Below, one piece after another: positions 15,405 to 22,467 of a stretch of 23,097 nucleotides of DNA. Source of the stretch: an uncultured Clostridia bacterium (lineage in GTDB: Bacteria > Bacillota > Clostridia > TANB77 > CAG-508). Location: assembly GCA_947626705.1 (NCBI GenBank), contig CANQTJ010000006.1:1-23097 (forward strand). The letters run 5' to 3'. Under the pieces are notes generated by a model. That model did no database searches and was not told where the DNA came from. It saw only the letters and a program-made list of their open reading frames with translations. Positions within the stretch are counted from its first letter, which is position 1, and the number at the start of each line of letters is the position of its first letter. Made by a program: the position numbers and the translations under genes.

Positions 15405-17213
15405 TTGAAAAACGGAATTAAAACATTAGCAATGTGGTTAATAATAGGGGTAATATTTATTGTATTATTGTCATCTATAATGACAAATACAAATACAAAA
15501 TTAAAATATTCAGAATTAATTGCTAAAATAAATGAGGGAAAAGTTGAATCAATAGTTATAGATGCAGATGGTAATTCAGCAACTGTTGAGCTTACTGACG
15601 ATAAAATAGATAAACAAGTAAATATTCCTAATATGGAAAGTTTTATGAATTATACTGAAGAATTTATAAAAAATGGAGCATTTACATTAGAAGAAAGCTC
15701 AGAATCAGTATTTTCAATAATTATAAGCTTACTAACACCATTTGGAATTTTAATAATTTTCTTTATATTCTGGTTTTTTATGATGGGAGGAACAGCAAAT
15801 AGCCAAAATGGAGGAAAAACAATCTCATTTGGAAAAAGCAAAGCCAGAATAATGACACCAGCAGATAGAAATAAAATTACATTTGAAGATGTAGCAGGTG
15901 TAGATGAAGAAAAAGAAGAATTACAAGAAATAGTTGAATTTTTAAAGAATCCAAAAAAATTTACAGATATGGGAGCAAGAATACCTAAGGGAGTTTTATT
16001 AGTAGGGCAACCTGGTACAGGAAAAACACTTTTAGCAAAAGCAGTTGCAGGAGAAGCAGGTGTACCATTCTTTATTATTAGTGGTTCAGATTTTGTTGAA
16101 ATGTTTGTAGGTGTAGGAGCATCAAGAGTTAGAGATTTATTTGAACAAGCTAAGAAAAATGCACCATGTATAATATTTATAGATGAAATTGATGCAGTAG
16201 GACGTCAAAGAGGAGCAGGACTTGGAGGAGGACATGATGAAAGAGAACAAACATTAAACCAATTATTGGTTGAAATGGACGGTTTCTCAGACAACGAAGG
16301 TGTTATAGTACTAGCAGCAACAAATAGACCAGATGTTTTAGATAAAGCTTTATTAAGAGCTGGAAGATTTGATAGGCAAATAGTTGTAGGAGCACCAGAT
16401 GTTAAAGCAAGAGAACAAATATTAGAAGTTCATAGTAGAAAGAAAAGATTATCAGAAGATGTAGACTTAAAAGTTATTGCTAAAAATACTTCTGGATTTG
16501 CAGGAGCAGACTTAGAAAATGTATTAAATGAAGCAGCATTATTAGCAGCAAGAAGAAACTTAAATGAAATAGGAATGAAAGAAATAGAAGATGCAATGGT
16601 TAAAGTAACTATGGGACCTGAAAAGAAAACAAGAGTTAGAAGCGAAAAAGAAAACAGATTAGTCGCATATCATGAAGCAGGTCATGCAGTTGTAAGTCAC
16701 TATTTAGAAACACAAGACCCTGTACATCAAATATCAATTGTACCAAGAGGAATGGCAGGAGGCTACACTATGTATAGACCAACAGAAGACAAATCATTTA
16801 TGTCAAAAACAGAAATGGAAGAAAATATAGTATCACTTTTAGGTGGTAGAGTTGCAGAAGCTTTAATATTAAATGACATTTCAACAGGTGCAAGTAATGA
16901 TATAGAAAGAGCTACAAAAATAGCTAGAAGTATGGTTACAAAATATGGTATGAGTGAAAGAATTGGAGCATTAATGTTAGGGCAAAATCAAGAAGAAGTA
17001 TTTTTAGGTAGAGATTTTGCACAAGCAAAAGAATATTCAGAAGAAACAGCTGCTGTTATAGATGAAGAAACTAAATCAATTGTTGACAAAGGATATAATA
17101 GAGCTAAACAAATTCTTACTGAACATATTGAAAAATTACATGCAGTTGCAGGAATTTTATTAGAAAAAGAAAAAATTGAAGCAGATGAATTTGAAAAAAT
17201 ATTTGCTGAATAA
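15405..17213 (+). CDS. ftsH: ATP-dependent zinc metalloprotease FtsH
   Basis: A 602-residue membrane-anchored AAA+ protease that degrades unassembled or regulatory membrane and cytosolic proteins. It has TM1 (about 8-26), an extracytoplasmic domain, TM2 (about 104-127), the AAA domain with Walker A GQPGTGKT (about 201-208), Walker B IIFIDEIDAVG (about 256) and the ATNRPDVLDKALLRAGRFD second region of homology, then the peptidase zinc motif HEAGH (about 422-426) and a C-terminal coiled coil. The Walker A normally reads GPPGTGKT; a Gln replaces the first Pro, which should be tolerated. The start is a TTG at 15405, placed 8 bp after AGGAGG (15392-15397); the longer in-frame reading from 15366 has no ribosome binding site. 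It is followed by a good terminator. Confidence 0.96.
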   Translation: MKNGIKTLAMWLIIGVIFIVLLSSIMTNTNTKLKYSELIAKINEGKVESIVIDADGNSATVELTDDKIDKQVNIPNMESFMNYTEEFIKNGAFTLEESSESVFSIIISLLTPFGILIIFFIFWFFMMGGTANSQNGGKTISFGKSKARIMTPADRNKITFEDVAGVDEEKEELQEIVEFLKNPKKFTDMGARIPKGVLLVGQPGTGKTLLAKAVAGEAGVPFFIISGSDFVEMFVGVGASRVRDLFEQAKKNAPCIIFIDEIDAVGRQRGAGLGGGHDEREQTLNQLLVEMDGFSDNEGVIVLAATNRPDVLDKALLRAGRFDRQIVVGAPDVKAREQILEVHSRKKRLSEDVDLKVIAKNTSGFAGADLENVLNEAALLAARRNLNEIGMKEIEDAMVKVTMGPEKKTRVRSEKENRLVAYHEAGHAVVSHYLETQDPVHQISIVPRGMAGGYTMYRPTEDKSFMSKTEMEENIVSLLGGRVAEALILNDISTGASNDIERATKIARSMVTKYGMSERIGALMLGQNQEEVFLGRDFAQAKEYSEETAAVIDEETKSIVDKGYNRAKQILTEHIEKLHAVAGILLEKEKIEADEFEKIFAE

Positions 17214-17225
17214 AATATAAAATAA

Positions 17226-17254
17226 ACCCTAGATTAAAATTCTAGGGTGTTTTA
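17226..17254 (+). terminator. Terminator of ftsH
   Basis: ACCCTAGA at 17226-17233 pairs perfectly with TCTAGGGT at 17241-17248, loop of 7 nt, followed by GTTTT. Confidence 0.8.
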
Positions 17255-17314
17255 AATTATTGCAAAAAATTGCTTGAAATATAATATTTAACCTTTTTAT
17301 TTAATTAACATATT

Positions 17315-17333
17315 AGCTGTGAATTGTAACAAT
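17315..17333. promoter_or_regulatory. Palindromic element, possible operator, upstream of the HD gene
   Basis: AGCTGTGAATTGTAACAA at 17315-17332 matches AGTTGCGAATTGTAACAA at 15364-15381 at 16 of 18 positions. The core ATTGTAACAAT (17323-17333) is a perfect 5-1-5 palindrome. It lies about 37 bp before the -35 of the next promoter. The binding protein is unknown. Confidence 0.35.
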
Positions 17334-17369
17334 ATAGTAATATATGCAAACAAAATTTTGCAAAAACTA

Positions 17370-17399
17370 TTGACTTTTTATAATAATATAATATATAAT
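17370..17399 (+). promoter_or_regulatory. Promoter of the HD-domain gene
   Basis: TTGACT at 17370-17375, 18-bp spacer, TATAAT at 17394-17399. Confidence 0.65.
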
Positions 17400-17439
17400 T
17401 GCAAAAGAATAAAAAACAAATTTAAGAAAGTAGGTAAAA

Positions 17440-17994
17440 ATGAAAGAACAATTTTTAGAACTATTAAAACAAGTAAAAAGAGAAGGAATAGATGAATTAA
17501 TAGATTTTATAGAAAAGACAGATTTTTTTAAAGCACCAGCAAGTACAAGATTTCATGGAAATTATGAAGGTGGATTAGTAGAACATAGCATTAAGGTATA
17601 TGAAATACTAAAACATAAAGTAGAAACAAACATAGAACCAATGGAAGTAAATCCAGAAACATTAATAATAGTACCATTATTACATGATATATGCAAAGCA
17701 AACTTTTATAAAATTGATTATAGAAACGCAAAAAATTCATTAGGAGTATGGGAAAAAGTTCCATACTATACAATAGATGATACCATACCTTATGGGCATG
17801 GAGAAAAGTCAGTAATGATGATAACAGAGTACATAAAACTAACACCTGAAGAAAAATATGCAATACGTTGGCACATGGGATATACAGAACCAAAAGAATT
17901 ATATAATACAATAGGAGCAGCATATAAAAAATATCCATTAGCATTATTAATGCACGAAGCAGATTTGGAAGCAACATCTTTTTATGATATATAA
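17440..17994 (+). CDS. HD-domain phosphohydrolase
   Basis: A 184-residue metal-dependent phosphohydrolase of the HD superfamily. Visible ligands are His39 (RFHGNYEGG), His49 (LVEHS), the HD pair His82-Asp83 (PLLHDICK), His120 (YGHGEKS), His145 (IRWHMG) and Asp175 (HEADLEA), which makes a complete two-metal-type set. It resembles the stand-alone HD proteins related to the catalytic domain of the YhaM 3'-5' exonuclease, but lacks an OB-fold. The substrate could be a nucleotide or nucleic acid end. It is a single gene with its own promoter and a weak ribosome binding site (AAAGTAGG). Confidence 0.85.
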   Translation: MKEQFLELLKQVKREGIDELIDFIEKTDFFKAPASTRFHGNYEGGLVEHSIKVYEILKHKVETNIEPMEVNPETLIIVPLLHDICKANFYKIDYRNAKNSLGVWEKVPYYTIDDTIPYGHGEKSVMMITEYIKLTPEEKYAIRWHMGYTEPKELYNTIGAAYKKYPLALLMHEADLEATSFYDI

Positions 17995-18032
17995 TAAAGA
18001 GCTAGTAAAAAATATATTATAAATCTTATTAA

Positions 18033-18048
18033 ATTACATATTTGTAAT
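18033..18048. promoter_or_regulatory. Perfect 6-4-6 palindrome upstream of ruvA
   Basis: ATTACATATTTGTAAT lies about 35 bp before the ruvA start. It could be an operator or a small hairpin. It does not match the GAAC...GTTC LexA box of Firmicutes, so SOS control is not supported. Confidence 0.3.
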
Positions 18049-18082
18049 ATGCAATCAACTATTAATATAAAAGGAGGCAGTT

Positions 18083-18703
18083 ATGTTAGCATATATAAAA
18101 GGAATATTAGATATGAAAATGACAGGATATGTAGTAATTGATGTAGGTGGTCTTGGATATAAAGTATTTATGTCAGATTCAGGAATAGAAAATTTAGGAA
18201 ATATAGGAGATACAGTAAAAGTACATACTTATTATAAAGTAAGAGAAGATGATATAAGCATATTTGGATTTAATACATTAGAAGAATTAAGAATGTTTGA
18301 ATTGTTAATATCAGTAAGTGGAGTAGGTGCAAAAACAGCTTTAGCAATGCTTGCAGTTTGTGAACCTACAGATTTTGCATTAGCAATTATTTCAGAAGAT
18401 GTAAATACATTAACACAGATTCCTGGAATAGGTGCGAAATCTGCTCAAAGAATAATATTAGAATTAAAAGACAAAATTAAAAAAGAGCAACAAATACAAG
18501 AGTTAACAAATGCTACTAAAGATGTAAAAACAAAAGTAGAATTAGCAATAGAAAATAATCAAAAAATAGATGAAGCAATCGCAGCACTTCAAGTTCTAGG
18601 TTATAATAAAAAAGAAATAGAAAAAGCATTAGAAAAATTAGATAAAAAAGAATTATCAACAGAAGAAATAATTAGAAAAGGATTATCTATTTTAGGAAAA
18701 TAA
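18083..18703 (+). CDS. ruvA: Holliday junction branch-migration protein RuvA
   Basis: A 206-residue DNA-binding subunit that holds Holliday junctions as a tetramer and loads the RuvB motor. It has the N-terminal OB-fold (MLAYIKGILDMK... VVIDVGGLGYKVF), tandem helix-hairpin-helix motifs (VSGVGAKTALAML and IPGIGAKSAQRIILELK) and the C-terminal RuvB-binding helices (AIAALQVLGYNKKEIEKAL). Length is standard. AAAGGAGG at 18071-18078 is a strong ribosome binding site. The next gene, 13 nt downstream, is rarA and not ruvB as in most bacteria. Confidence 0.96.
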   Translation: MLAYIKGILDMKMTGYVVIDVGGLGYKVFMSDSGIENLGNIGDTVKVHTYYKVREDDISIFGFNTLEELRMFELLISVSGVGAKTALAMLAVCEPTDFALAIISEDVNTLTQIPGIGAKSAQRIILELKDKIKKEQQIQELTNATKDVKTKVELAIENNQKIDEAIAALQVLGYNKKEIEKALEKLDKKELSTEEIIRKGLSILGK

Positions 18704-18716
18704 AAAGGAGCATATA

Positions 18717-19958
18717 ATGAATAATAATGAGCCATTAGCTTATAGAATTAGACCTAAAAGTTTAGAAGAATATGTTGGACAAGAACATATATTAGGAAAA
18801 GACAAAATATTATATAGAACGATAAAAGCAGATAGATTATCAAGTATAATATTATTCGGACCTCCAGGATGCGGAAAAACTTCACTTGCAAAAGTAATAA
18901 GTGAAACTACTAAATATAAATTTTATAAAATAAATGCAGTAACAGCTGGAGTTTCAGATATAAAGAAAGTAATTGAAGAAACAAAGAATTTTATGATAAA
19001 TCCAATGGGAAAAAGTATATTATTTATAGACGAAATTCATAGATTTAATAAATTACAACAAGATGCACTATTACCGTGTGTAGAAAATGGACTAATAATA
19101 TTAATTGGAGCAACTACAGAGAATCCATATTTTGAAGTTAATAAAGCTTTAATATCAAGGTCAATGGTAATAAAATTAGAACCATTAACAGAAGAAAATA
19201 TTTATACTATATTAAAAAATGCAATTATAAAAAAAGAAGGTCTTGGAGAATATAATATAAAAATAGAAGATGAAACTTTAAGAAAATTAGCAATTATATC
19301 AAATGGAGATGTAAGGACAGCATTAAATAGTTTAGAAATTGCAGTGCTTACAACTAATATGGAAAGTGATGGTTACATTCATATAACAAATGATATAATA
19401 AAAAATTGTATACAAACAAGAAAGACAGTATTTGACAAAAATGGAGATACACATTATGACAATATAAGTGCATTTATAAAGTCTATGAGAGGTTCTGATG
19501 CAGACGCAACAGTATTTTATTTAGCAAGAGCTTTAAGTGGAGGAGAAGATCCATTATTTTTAGCTAGAAGAATAGTACTATGTGCCTCAGAAGATGTCGG
19601 AATGGCAAATCCCAATGCATTAGTAGTAGCAAATTCAGCAATGCAAGCAGTAAATATGATAGGAATGCCAGAAGCACAAATAATACTTTCAGAAGCAGCA
19701 ATATATGTAGCTACTTCAAAAAAATCAAATGCAAGTTATTTAGCAATAAATAAAGCAATAGATGATGTAAAAGACAAAGATACAGGAACAATACCAATGC
19801 ATATAAGAAACGCTCCAATACAGCAAATGAGAGAATTAGGTTATAATGAAGGGTATTTATATCCACATGACTTTCCAGGACATTGGGTAGAACAACAATA
19901 TTTACCTGATAAGATGTTAGGAACAAAATATTATATAAAAGATGAAAATATTGATTAA
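18717..19958 (+). CDS. rarA: Replication-associated recombination protein RarA (MgsA family AAA+ ATPase)
   Basis: A 413-residue AAA+ ATPase acting at stalled replication forks. It starts PLAYRIRPKSLEEYVGQEHILG, close to the RuvB start in style, with Walker A GPPGCGKTSLAK (about 48-59), Walker B ILFIDEIHRFNKLQQD, IGATTENPYFEVN as sensor 1 region, and the RarA-specific C-terminal half (GSDADATVFYLARALSGGEDPLFLARR, and HDFPGHWVEQQYLPD near the end). These distinguish it from RuvB, which lacks this helical tetramerisation domain. It is coupled to ruvA with AAAGGAG as ribosome binding site, and followed by a strong terminator. Confidence 0.94.
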   Translation: MNNNEPLAYRIRPKSLEEYVGQEHILGKDKILYRTIKADRLSSIILFGPPGCGKTSLAKVISETTKYKFYKINAVTAGVSDIKKVIEETKNFMINPMGKSILFIDEIHRFNKLQQDALLPCVENGLIILIGATTENPYFEVNKALISRSMVIKLEPLTEENIYTILKNAIIKKEGLGEYNIKIEDETLRKLAIISNGDVRTALNSLEIAVLTTNMESDGYIHITNDIIKNCIQTRKTVFDKNGDTHYDNISAFIKSMRGSDADATVFYLARALSGGEDPLFLARRIVLCASEDVGMANPNALVVANSAMQAVNMIGMPEAQIILSEAAIYVATSKKSNASYLAINKAIDDVKDKDTGTIPMHIRNAPIQQMRELGYNEGYLYPHDFPGHWVEQQYLPDKMLGTKYYIKDENID

Positions 19959-19973
19959 AAATTAAAAAAATGG

Positions 19974-20001
19974 AAAACCTACTATAATAGTAGGTTTTTT
20001 T
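19974..20001 (+). terminator. Terminator of ruvA-rarA
   Basis: AAAACCTACTA at 19974-19984 pairs perfectly with TAGTAGGTTTT at 19988-19998 across a 3-nt loop, followed by more T residues. Confidence 0.88.
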
Positions 20002-20042
20002 AAAATTATAATATAAAACTTAAAAAATGAAATGGAGTTTTT

Positions 20043-20411
20043 ATGCTAAAAAAATTAAAAAAGTATACAAAACAAATAATTATAGGACTTTTAGCAGGAC
20101 TTGTAAGTGGATTTTTTTCAACAGGAGGAGGATTAATATTAGTTCCTGCATTTATGTATTTACTTAATATAGAGTCACAAAAAGCAAGAGGAACATCAGT
20201 ATTTTGCATATTACCTATGGTAATAACAAGTAGCTTTTTCTATTATAAAGGAGATTTTATAAATTGGAAAATTGCAATATTATGTGGTATAGGAGGAGCA
20301 ATTGGTGGATATATTGGTGCAAAATTATTAAAGATATTACCAGATAAATATTTAAAAATTGCCTTTACGATATTTTTAATTTATGTATCACTAAAAATGA
20401 TACTTAAATAA
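20043..20411 (+). CDS. Half-size TauE/SafE-type membrane protein, first copy
   Basis: A 122-residue membrane protein with about four transmembrane helices. The opening IIIGLLAGLVSGFFSTGGGLILVPAF is the repeat signature of the TSUP (TauE/SafE) family, whose full members have eight helices as two such repeats and export sulfite, sulfoacetate or related anions. Only one repeat is present here, so it must pair with itself or with the similar half-size protein at 20732. The later segment AILCGIGGAIGGYIGAKLL is also typical. The start follows ATGGAG at 20032. No disrupted second half follows in frame; the shortness is a feature of the gene, not a truncation. Confidence 0.85.
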   Translation: MLKKLKKYTKQIIIGLLAGLVSGFFSTGGGLILVPAFMYLLNIESQKARGTSVFCILPMVITSSFFYYKGDFINWKIAILCGIGGAIGGYIGAKLLKILPDKYLKIAFTIFLIYVSLKMILK

Positions 20412-20513
20412 ATGAATAATATTCATATAATAAAAAGAGCTTTTTGTAAAAAAAATAAAAAATAAATGAAAAATGTCGTAGTATAAAAAAGTATGCTAAG
20501 AAAGAGGGATATA

Positions 20514-20735
20514 ATGGAAAAAATACTATTAGAAAAAAATAAATGGAAAAATAAAAATGAACAATATTTATTTGAATTACAAAAATTTTTAGATTTAGCT
20601 GATAATATAGAAAATAAAGATTTAAAAAAATTAGTAATAAATCAAATGTTAAAATGTGATAAATGTTTAACAAACATTGCTGAAAACATATTTAAAAACT
20701 TAGAAAATAAAACAACATTTTTGGAGGATAAATGA
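20514..20735 (+). CDS. Small CxxC protein between the two half-size transporters
   Basis: A 73-residue protein starting at 20514, preceded by AAAGAGGG at 20501-20508; the ATG at 20493 lacks such a site. It is mostly helical and charged, with a single CDKC motif (Cys48, Cys51) in VINQMLKCDKCLTNIAENI. The motif could bind a metal, form a redox disulfide or carry a sulfur group. Its last codons overlap the next gene in an ATGA arrangement (20732-20735), which indicates coupled translation with the second half-size TauE/SafE protein. I do not recognise the family. Its position between the two transporter halves suggests an accessory subunit. Confidence 0.7.
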   Translation: MEKILLEKNKWKNKNEQYLFELQKFLDLADNIENKDLKKLVINQMLKCDKCLTNIAENIFKNLENKTTFLEDK

Positions 20736-21112
20736 AAGAAATAATTATAGGGCTTATTTCTGGAATTGTTAGTGGAACTGGAATGGGTGGAGGAACAATA
20801 TTAATATTTTTATTAACTTTTGTAAATGGACTAGAACAACATATAGCCCAAGCAACAAATTTAATATTTTTTATTCCAACATCAATTATTGCAATAATAG
20901 TAAATATAAAAAATAAAAATATAGATATAAAATTAGCAACTATAATATCAATATTTGGTATAATAGGAGCCATAATAGGAGCTAAAATATCAATTAATAC
21001 AGATGTAAATAAATTAAGAAAATATTTTGGAATTTTTTTAGCAATAATTGCCATACATGAAATATATACCATTATAAAAGAGAATAAAAAACTAAAAAAA
21101 GAGAAAGAATAA
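20732..21112 (+). CDS. Half-size TauE/SafE-type membrane protein, second copy
   Basis: A 126-residue membrane protein of about four helices, beginning EIIIGLISGIVSGTGMGGGTILIFLL, the same TSUP repeat opening as the 20043 gene but clearly diverged from it (GMGGG in place of STGGG). The hydrophobic stretch IISIFGIIGAIIGAKISI corresponds to the third helix of the other copy. The C-terminus is a basic cytoplasmic tail (KENKKLKKEKE). The start codon lies within the stop of the CxxC gene, with GGAGG at 20723-20727. The pair probably forms a heteromeric eight-helix transporter for a sulfur-containing or other small anion; the substrate is unknown. Confidence 0.85.
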   Translation: MKEIIIGLISGIVSGTGMGGGTILIFLLTFVNGLEQHIAQATNLIFFIPTSIIAIIVNIKNKNIDIKLATIISIFGIIGAIIGAKISINTDVNKLRKYFGIFLAIIAIHEIYTIIKENKKLKKEKE

Positions 21113-21172
21113 AAACAACAGCTTACATTATTTAAATGTTACTATAAATAACAAGAGAAAGGATTGATGAAT

Positions 21173-21313
21173 ATGAAATTTACAAAAGGACTATTAATAG
21201 GCGGATTACTAACAACAGGTTTAATAATGATGTACAATGATACAAATATGATGAATAAGAATAAAATGATGAAAAAAGGAAAACAAGTTGCAAAAAAAAT
21301 GGGAATTTTATAA
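21173..21313 (+). CDS. 46-residue single-helix membrane peptide
   Basis: A short reading frame with a clear ribosome binding site (AGAAAGGA at 21156-21163). The ATG at 21173 has a 9-bp spacing and is preferred over the in-frame ATG at 21167. The product begins MKFTKGLLIGGLLTTGLIMMY, one glycine-containing hydrophobic helix, and continues with a Met/Lys/Asn-rich cytoplasmic tail ending KKMGIL. The layout is like the small YtxH or DUF3918-type membrane proteins of Firmicutes, but I cannot place it in either. It is followed by a strong hairpin shared with the convergent gene. Confidence 0.65.
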   Translation: MKFTKGLLIGGLLTTGLIMMYNDTNMMNKNKMMKKGKQVAKKMGIL

Positions 21314-21316
21314 AGT

Positions 21317-21360
21317 AAAGAAGCAATAATTGATAAAACTATAACAATTATTGCTTCTTT
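21317..21360. terminator. Bidirectional terminator, 16-bp perfect stem
   Basis: AAAGAAGCAATAATTG at 21317-21332 and its exact complement CAATTATTGCTTCTTT at 21345-21360, with a 12-nt loop. It lies between two convergent genes. TTT closes the stem on both strands. Confidence 0.8.
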
Positions 21361-21408
21361 AAAGTTATGATAGATTACATAGTAATATGCAATTAGCATA
21401 ATTTAAAA

Positions 21409-21873
21409 TTATTCACAACATTTTTCTTCTTTTGAATCTTCATAAATTTCTTCTTTGCAAACAGGTTTTTTATCATCTATAAAACAATCGCATTTATCTT
21501 TTTTATCTCCTTTTAAGCATTTACCTTCATGATGACATTTTGCGCAAACTTTAATTTTTTTAGTTGTATTAGCCCAAATTTGTATAGCATAGTGTCTATC
21601 AGGACAAAGAGGCCCAAAAACAAATTCTCCTTCTTTATCTGTAAAAGTATGACCAATAGGTCTTCTTTCTTCTTTACCACAATCATATACAATTTCAGTT
21701 AGTTTAACAACAGCATCACGAACTGGTTCTTTAAAACAATTTTTAATAACACCATAAATAACATCTCTATTATCTTCAGGTAAAGTTATATCTAAATCAA
21801 ACTGTTTTCCTCCTGCTATAACGCCATCAACATCTAATACTGGACAGAAATTTTTTTTGTTATCCATTTCCAT
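21409..21873 (-). CDS. Cysteine-rich protein with a carboxypeptidase-regulatory-like beta domain
   Basis: A 154-residue soluble protein. The middle (about 37-105) has YGVIKNCFKEPVRDAVVKL, GHTFTDKEGEFVFGPL and HYAIQIWAN, which is the beta-sandwich pattern of carboxypeptidase regulatory-like domains (a strand, a turn with D.eG.f.f, a strand). The C-terminus is rich in Cys and Lys, with CAKCHHEGKC, CDCF, VCKEE and a terminal CCE, and could bind metal or cross-link. There is no signal peptide. A role in the spore coat or another structure has been considered because of the composition, but nothing in the sequence proves it. AAAGGA on the minus strand at 21889-21884 lies 10 bp before the start. 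Confidence 0.72.
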   Translation of the reverse strand: MEMDNKKNFCPVLDVDGVIAGGKQFDLDITLPEDNRDVIYGVIKNCFKEPVRDAVVKLTEIVYDCGKEERRPIGHTFTDKEGEFVFGPLCPDRHYAIQIWANTTKKIKVCAKCHHEGKCLKGDKKDKCDCFIDDKKPVCKEEIYEDSKEEKCCE

Positions 21874-21956
21874 AATACATACATCCTTTCATATTTTTCA
21901 AACATATTGTTCGATTATTATATAATATGAAGAAAAATAGCAAAAATTGATAAATT

Positions 21957-21985
21957 TTGCATTTTTTATAAAAATATGTTATAAT
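21957..21985 (+). promoter_or_regulatory. Promoter of the 22049 gene
   Basis: TTGCAT at 21957-21962, 17-bp spacer, TATAAT at 21980-21985 with TG at 21977-21978 (extended -10). Confidence 0.7.
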
Positions 21986-22010
21986 ATAAATAGTTTATAA
22001 GCAAAAATAA

Positions 22011-22029
22011 AGGCTAGATTATATAGCCT
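22011..22029 (+). promoter_or_regulatory. Short leader hairpin before the 22049 gene
   Basis: AGGCTA at 22011-22016 pairs with TAGCCT at 22024-22029, 7-nt loop, just ahead of the AGGAGG ribosome binding site at 22037-22042. It may tune translation; no riboswitch class is recognised. Confidence 0.35.
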
Positions 22030-22048
22030 AATAAAAGGAGGATTATTT

Positions 22049-22330
22049 ATGAAACGGTACACAAAGTATGAAAAAAGCTGGATGAAGGCTAAGGCTGCAA
22101 AGGAGGCTAGTTCTTTAATAATAATTATTATAGGAATAGTTATACTTGTAAAGTCATTCATGATAGATGAAGCCATCTATCATGGTGGTCCTCTCTTTGT
22201 AGGGGGATTAGCAGTAATAATATTTGGATTTTGCTGTATGGCAGAGTCCATTAATTACAAATTCAAGGATAGCCTCTATGGAAAGAGGCAAAGAACAAGT
22301 TTCAAATATTCCAAAAGAACCCGTCGTTGA
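22049..22330 (+). CDS. Small two-helix membrane protein of GC-richer composition
   Basis: A 93-residue protein with a basic N-terminus, one hydrophobic helix (SLIIIIIGIVILVKSF, about 22-37), a short loop IDEAIYHGG, a second helix (PLFVGGLAVIIFGFCCMA, about 48-65) and a basic C-terminal tail ending in KRTRR. I do not recognise a family. Its DNA is visibly different from the rest: 84 of 240 bases between 22081 and 22320 are G or C (35%), against about 17-25% in lines from the neighbouring genes, with codons such as CTC, ATC and AGG used freely. This may reflect horizontal transfer or selection on the RNA. It has a strong extended -10 promoter and a strong ribosome binding site, and ends within a hairpin. 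Confidence 0.7.
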   Translation: MKRYTKYEKSWMKAKAAKEASSLIIIIIGIVILVKSFMIDEAIYHGGPLFVGGLAVIIFGFCCMAESINYKFKDSLYGKRQRTSFKYSKRTRR

Positions 22331-22339
22331 CGGGCTCTT
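22315..22339 (+). terminator. GC-rich hairpin over the stop codon of the 22049 gene
   Basis: AAGAACCCGTC at 22315-22325 pairs with GACGGGCTCTT at 22329-22339 with one mismatch and a 3-nt loop. The TGA stop (22328-22330) spans the loop and the right arm. No long T-tract follows. Confidence 0.6.
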
Positions 22340-22467
22340 ACCATATACATAATGATTAAATTTTGAAGCACACTCAAATAACAGCTATGACTATGGTAGC
22401 TCTAAATTTAACTGTTATATTTTATATCAACCAGTAAAATATTATATAAGATTAGGAGGATAAAAGT

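Noticed and set aside
17591..17977. 128-residue minus-strand reading frame opposite the HD gene
   Set aside because: It is leucine-rich only because it mirrors an AT-rich coding strand, has no ribosome binding site, and the plus-strand HD protein has a complete set of metal ligands.
20692..21072. 126-residue minus-strand hydrophobic reading frame opposite the second TauE/SafE gene
   Set aside because: Mirror of a membrane protein gene; no ribosome binding site, and it would overlap a plus-strand gene that has clear family motifs.
21874..21940. Sporulation sigma-factor promoter for the Cys-rich gene
   Set aside because: The minus strand has a CATATTATA that fits a SigK -10, but no matching -35 at the right distance; a TATAAT overlaps the same place, so no class can be assigned.
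22376..22437. AACAGCTATGAC followed by a 16-codon frame starting MTMV, resembling the start region of lacZ or a vector primer site
   Set aside because: Only 12 bases match exactly, the flanks differ, there is no ribosome binding site, and the surroundings are native AT-rich sequence, so vector contamination or a real leader peptide is not supported.
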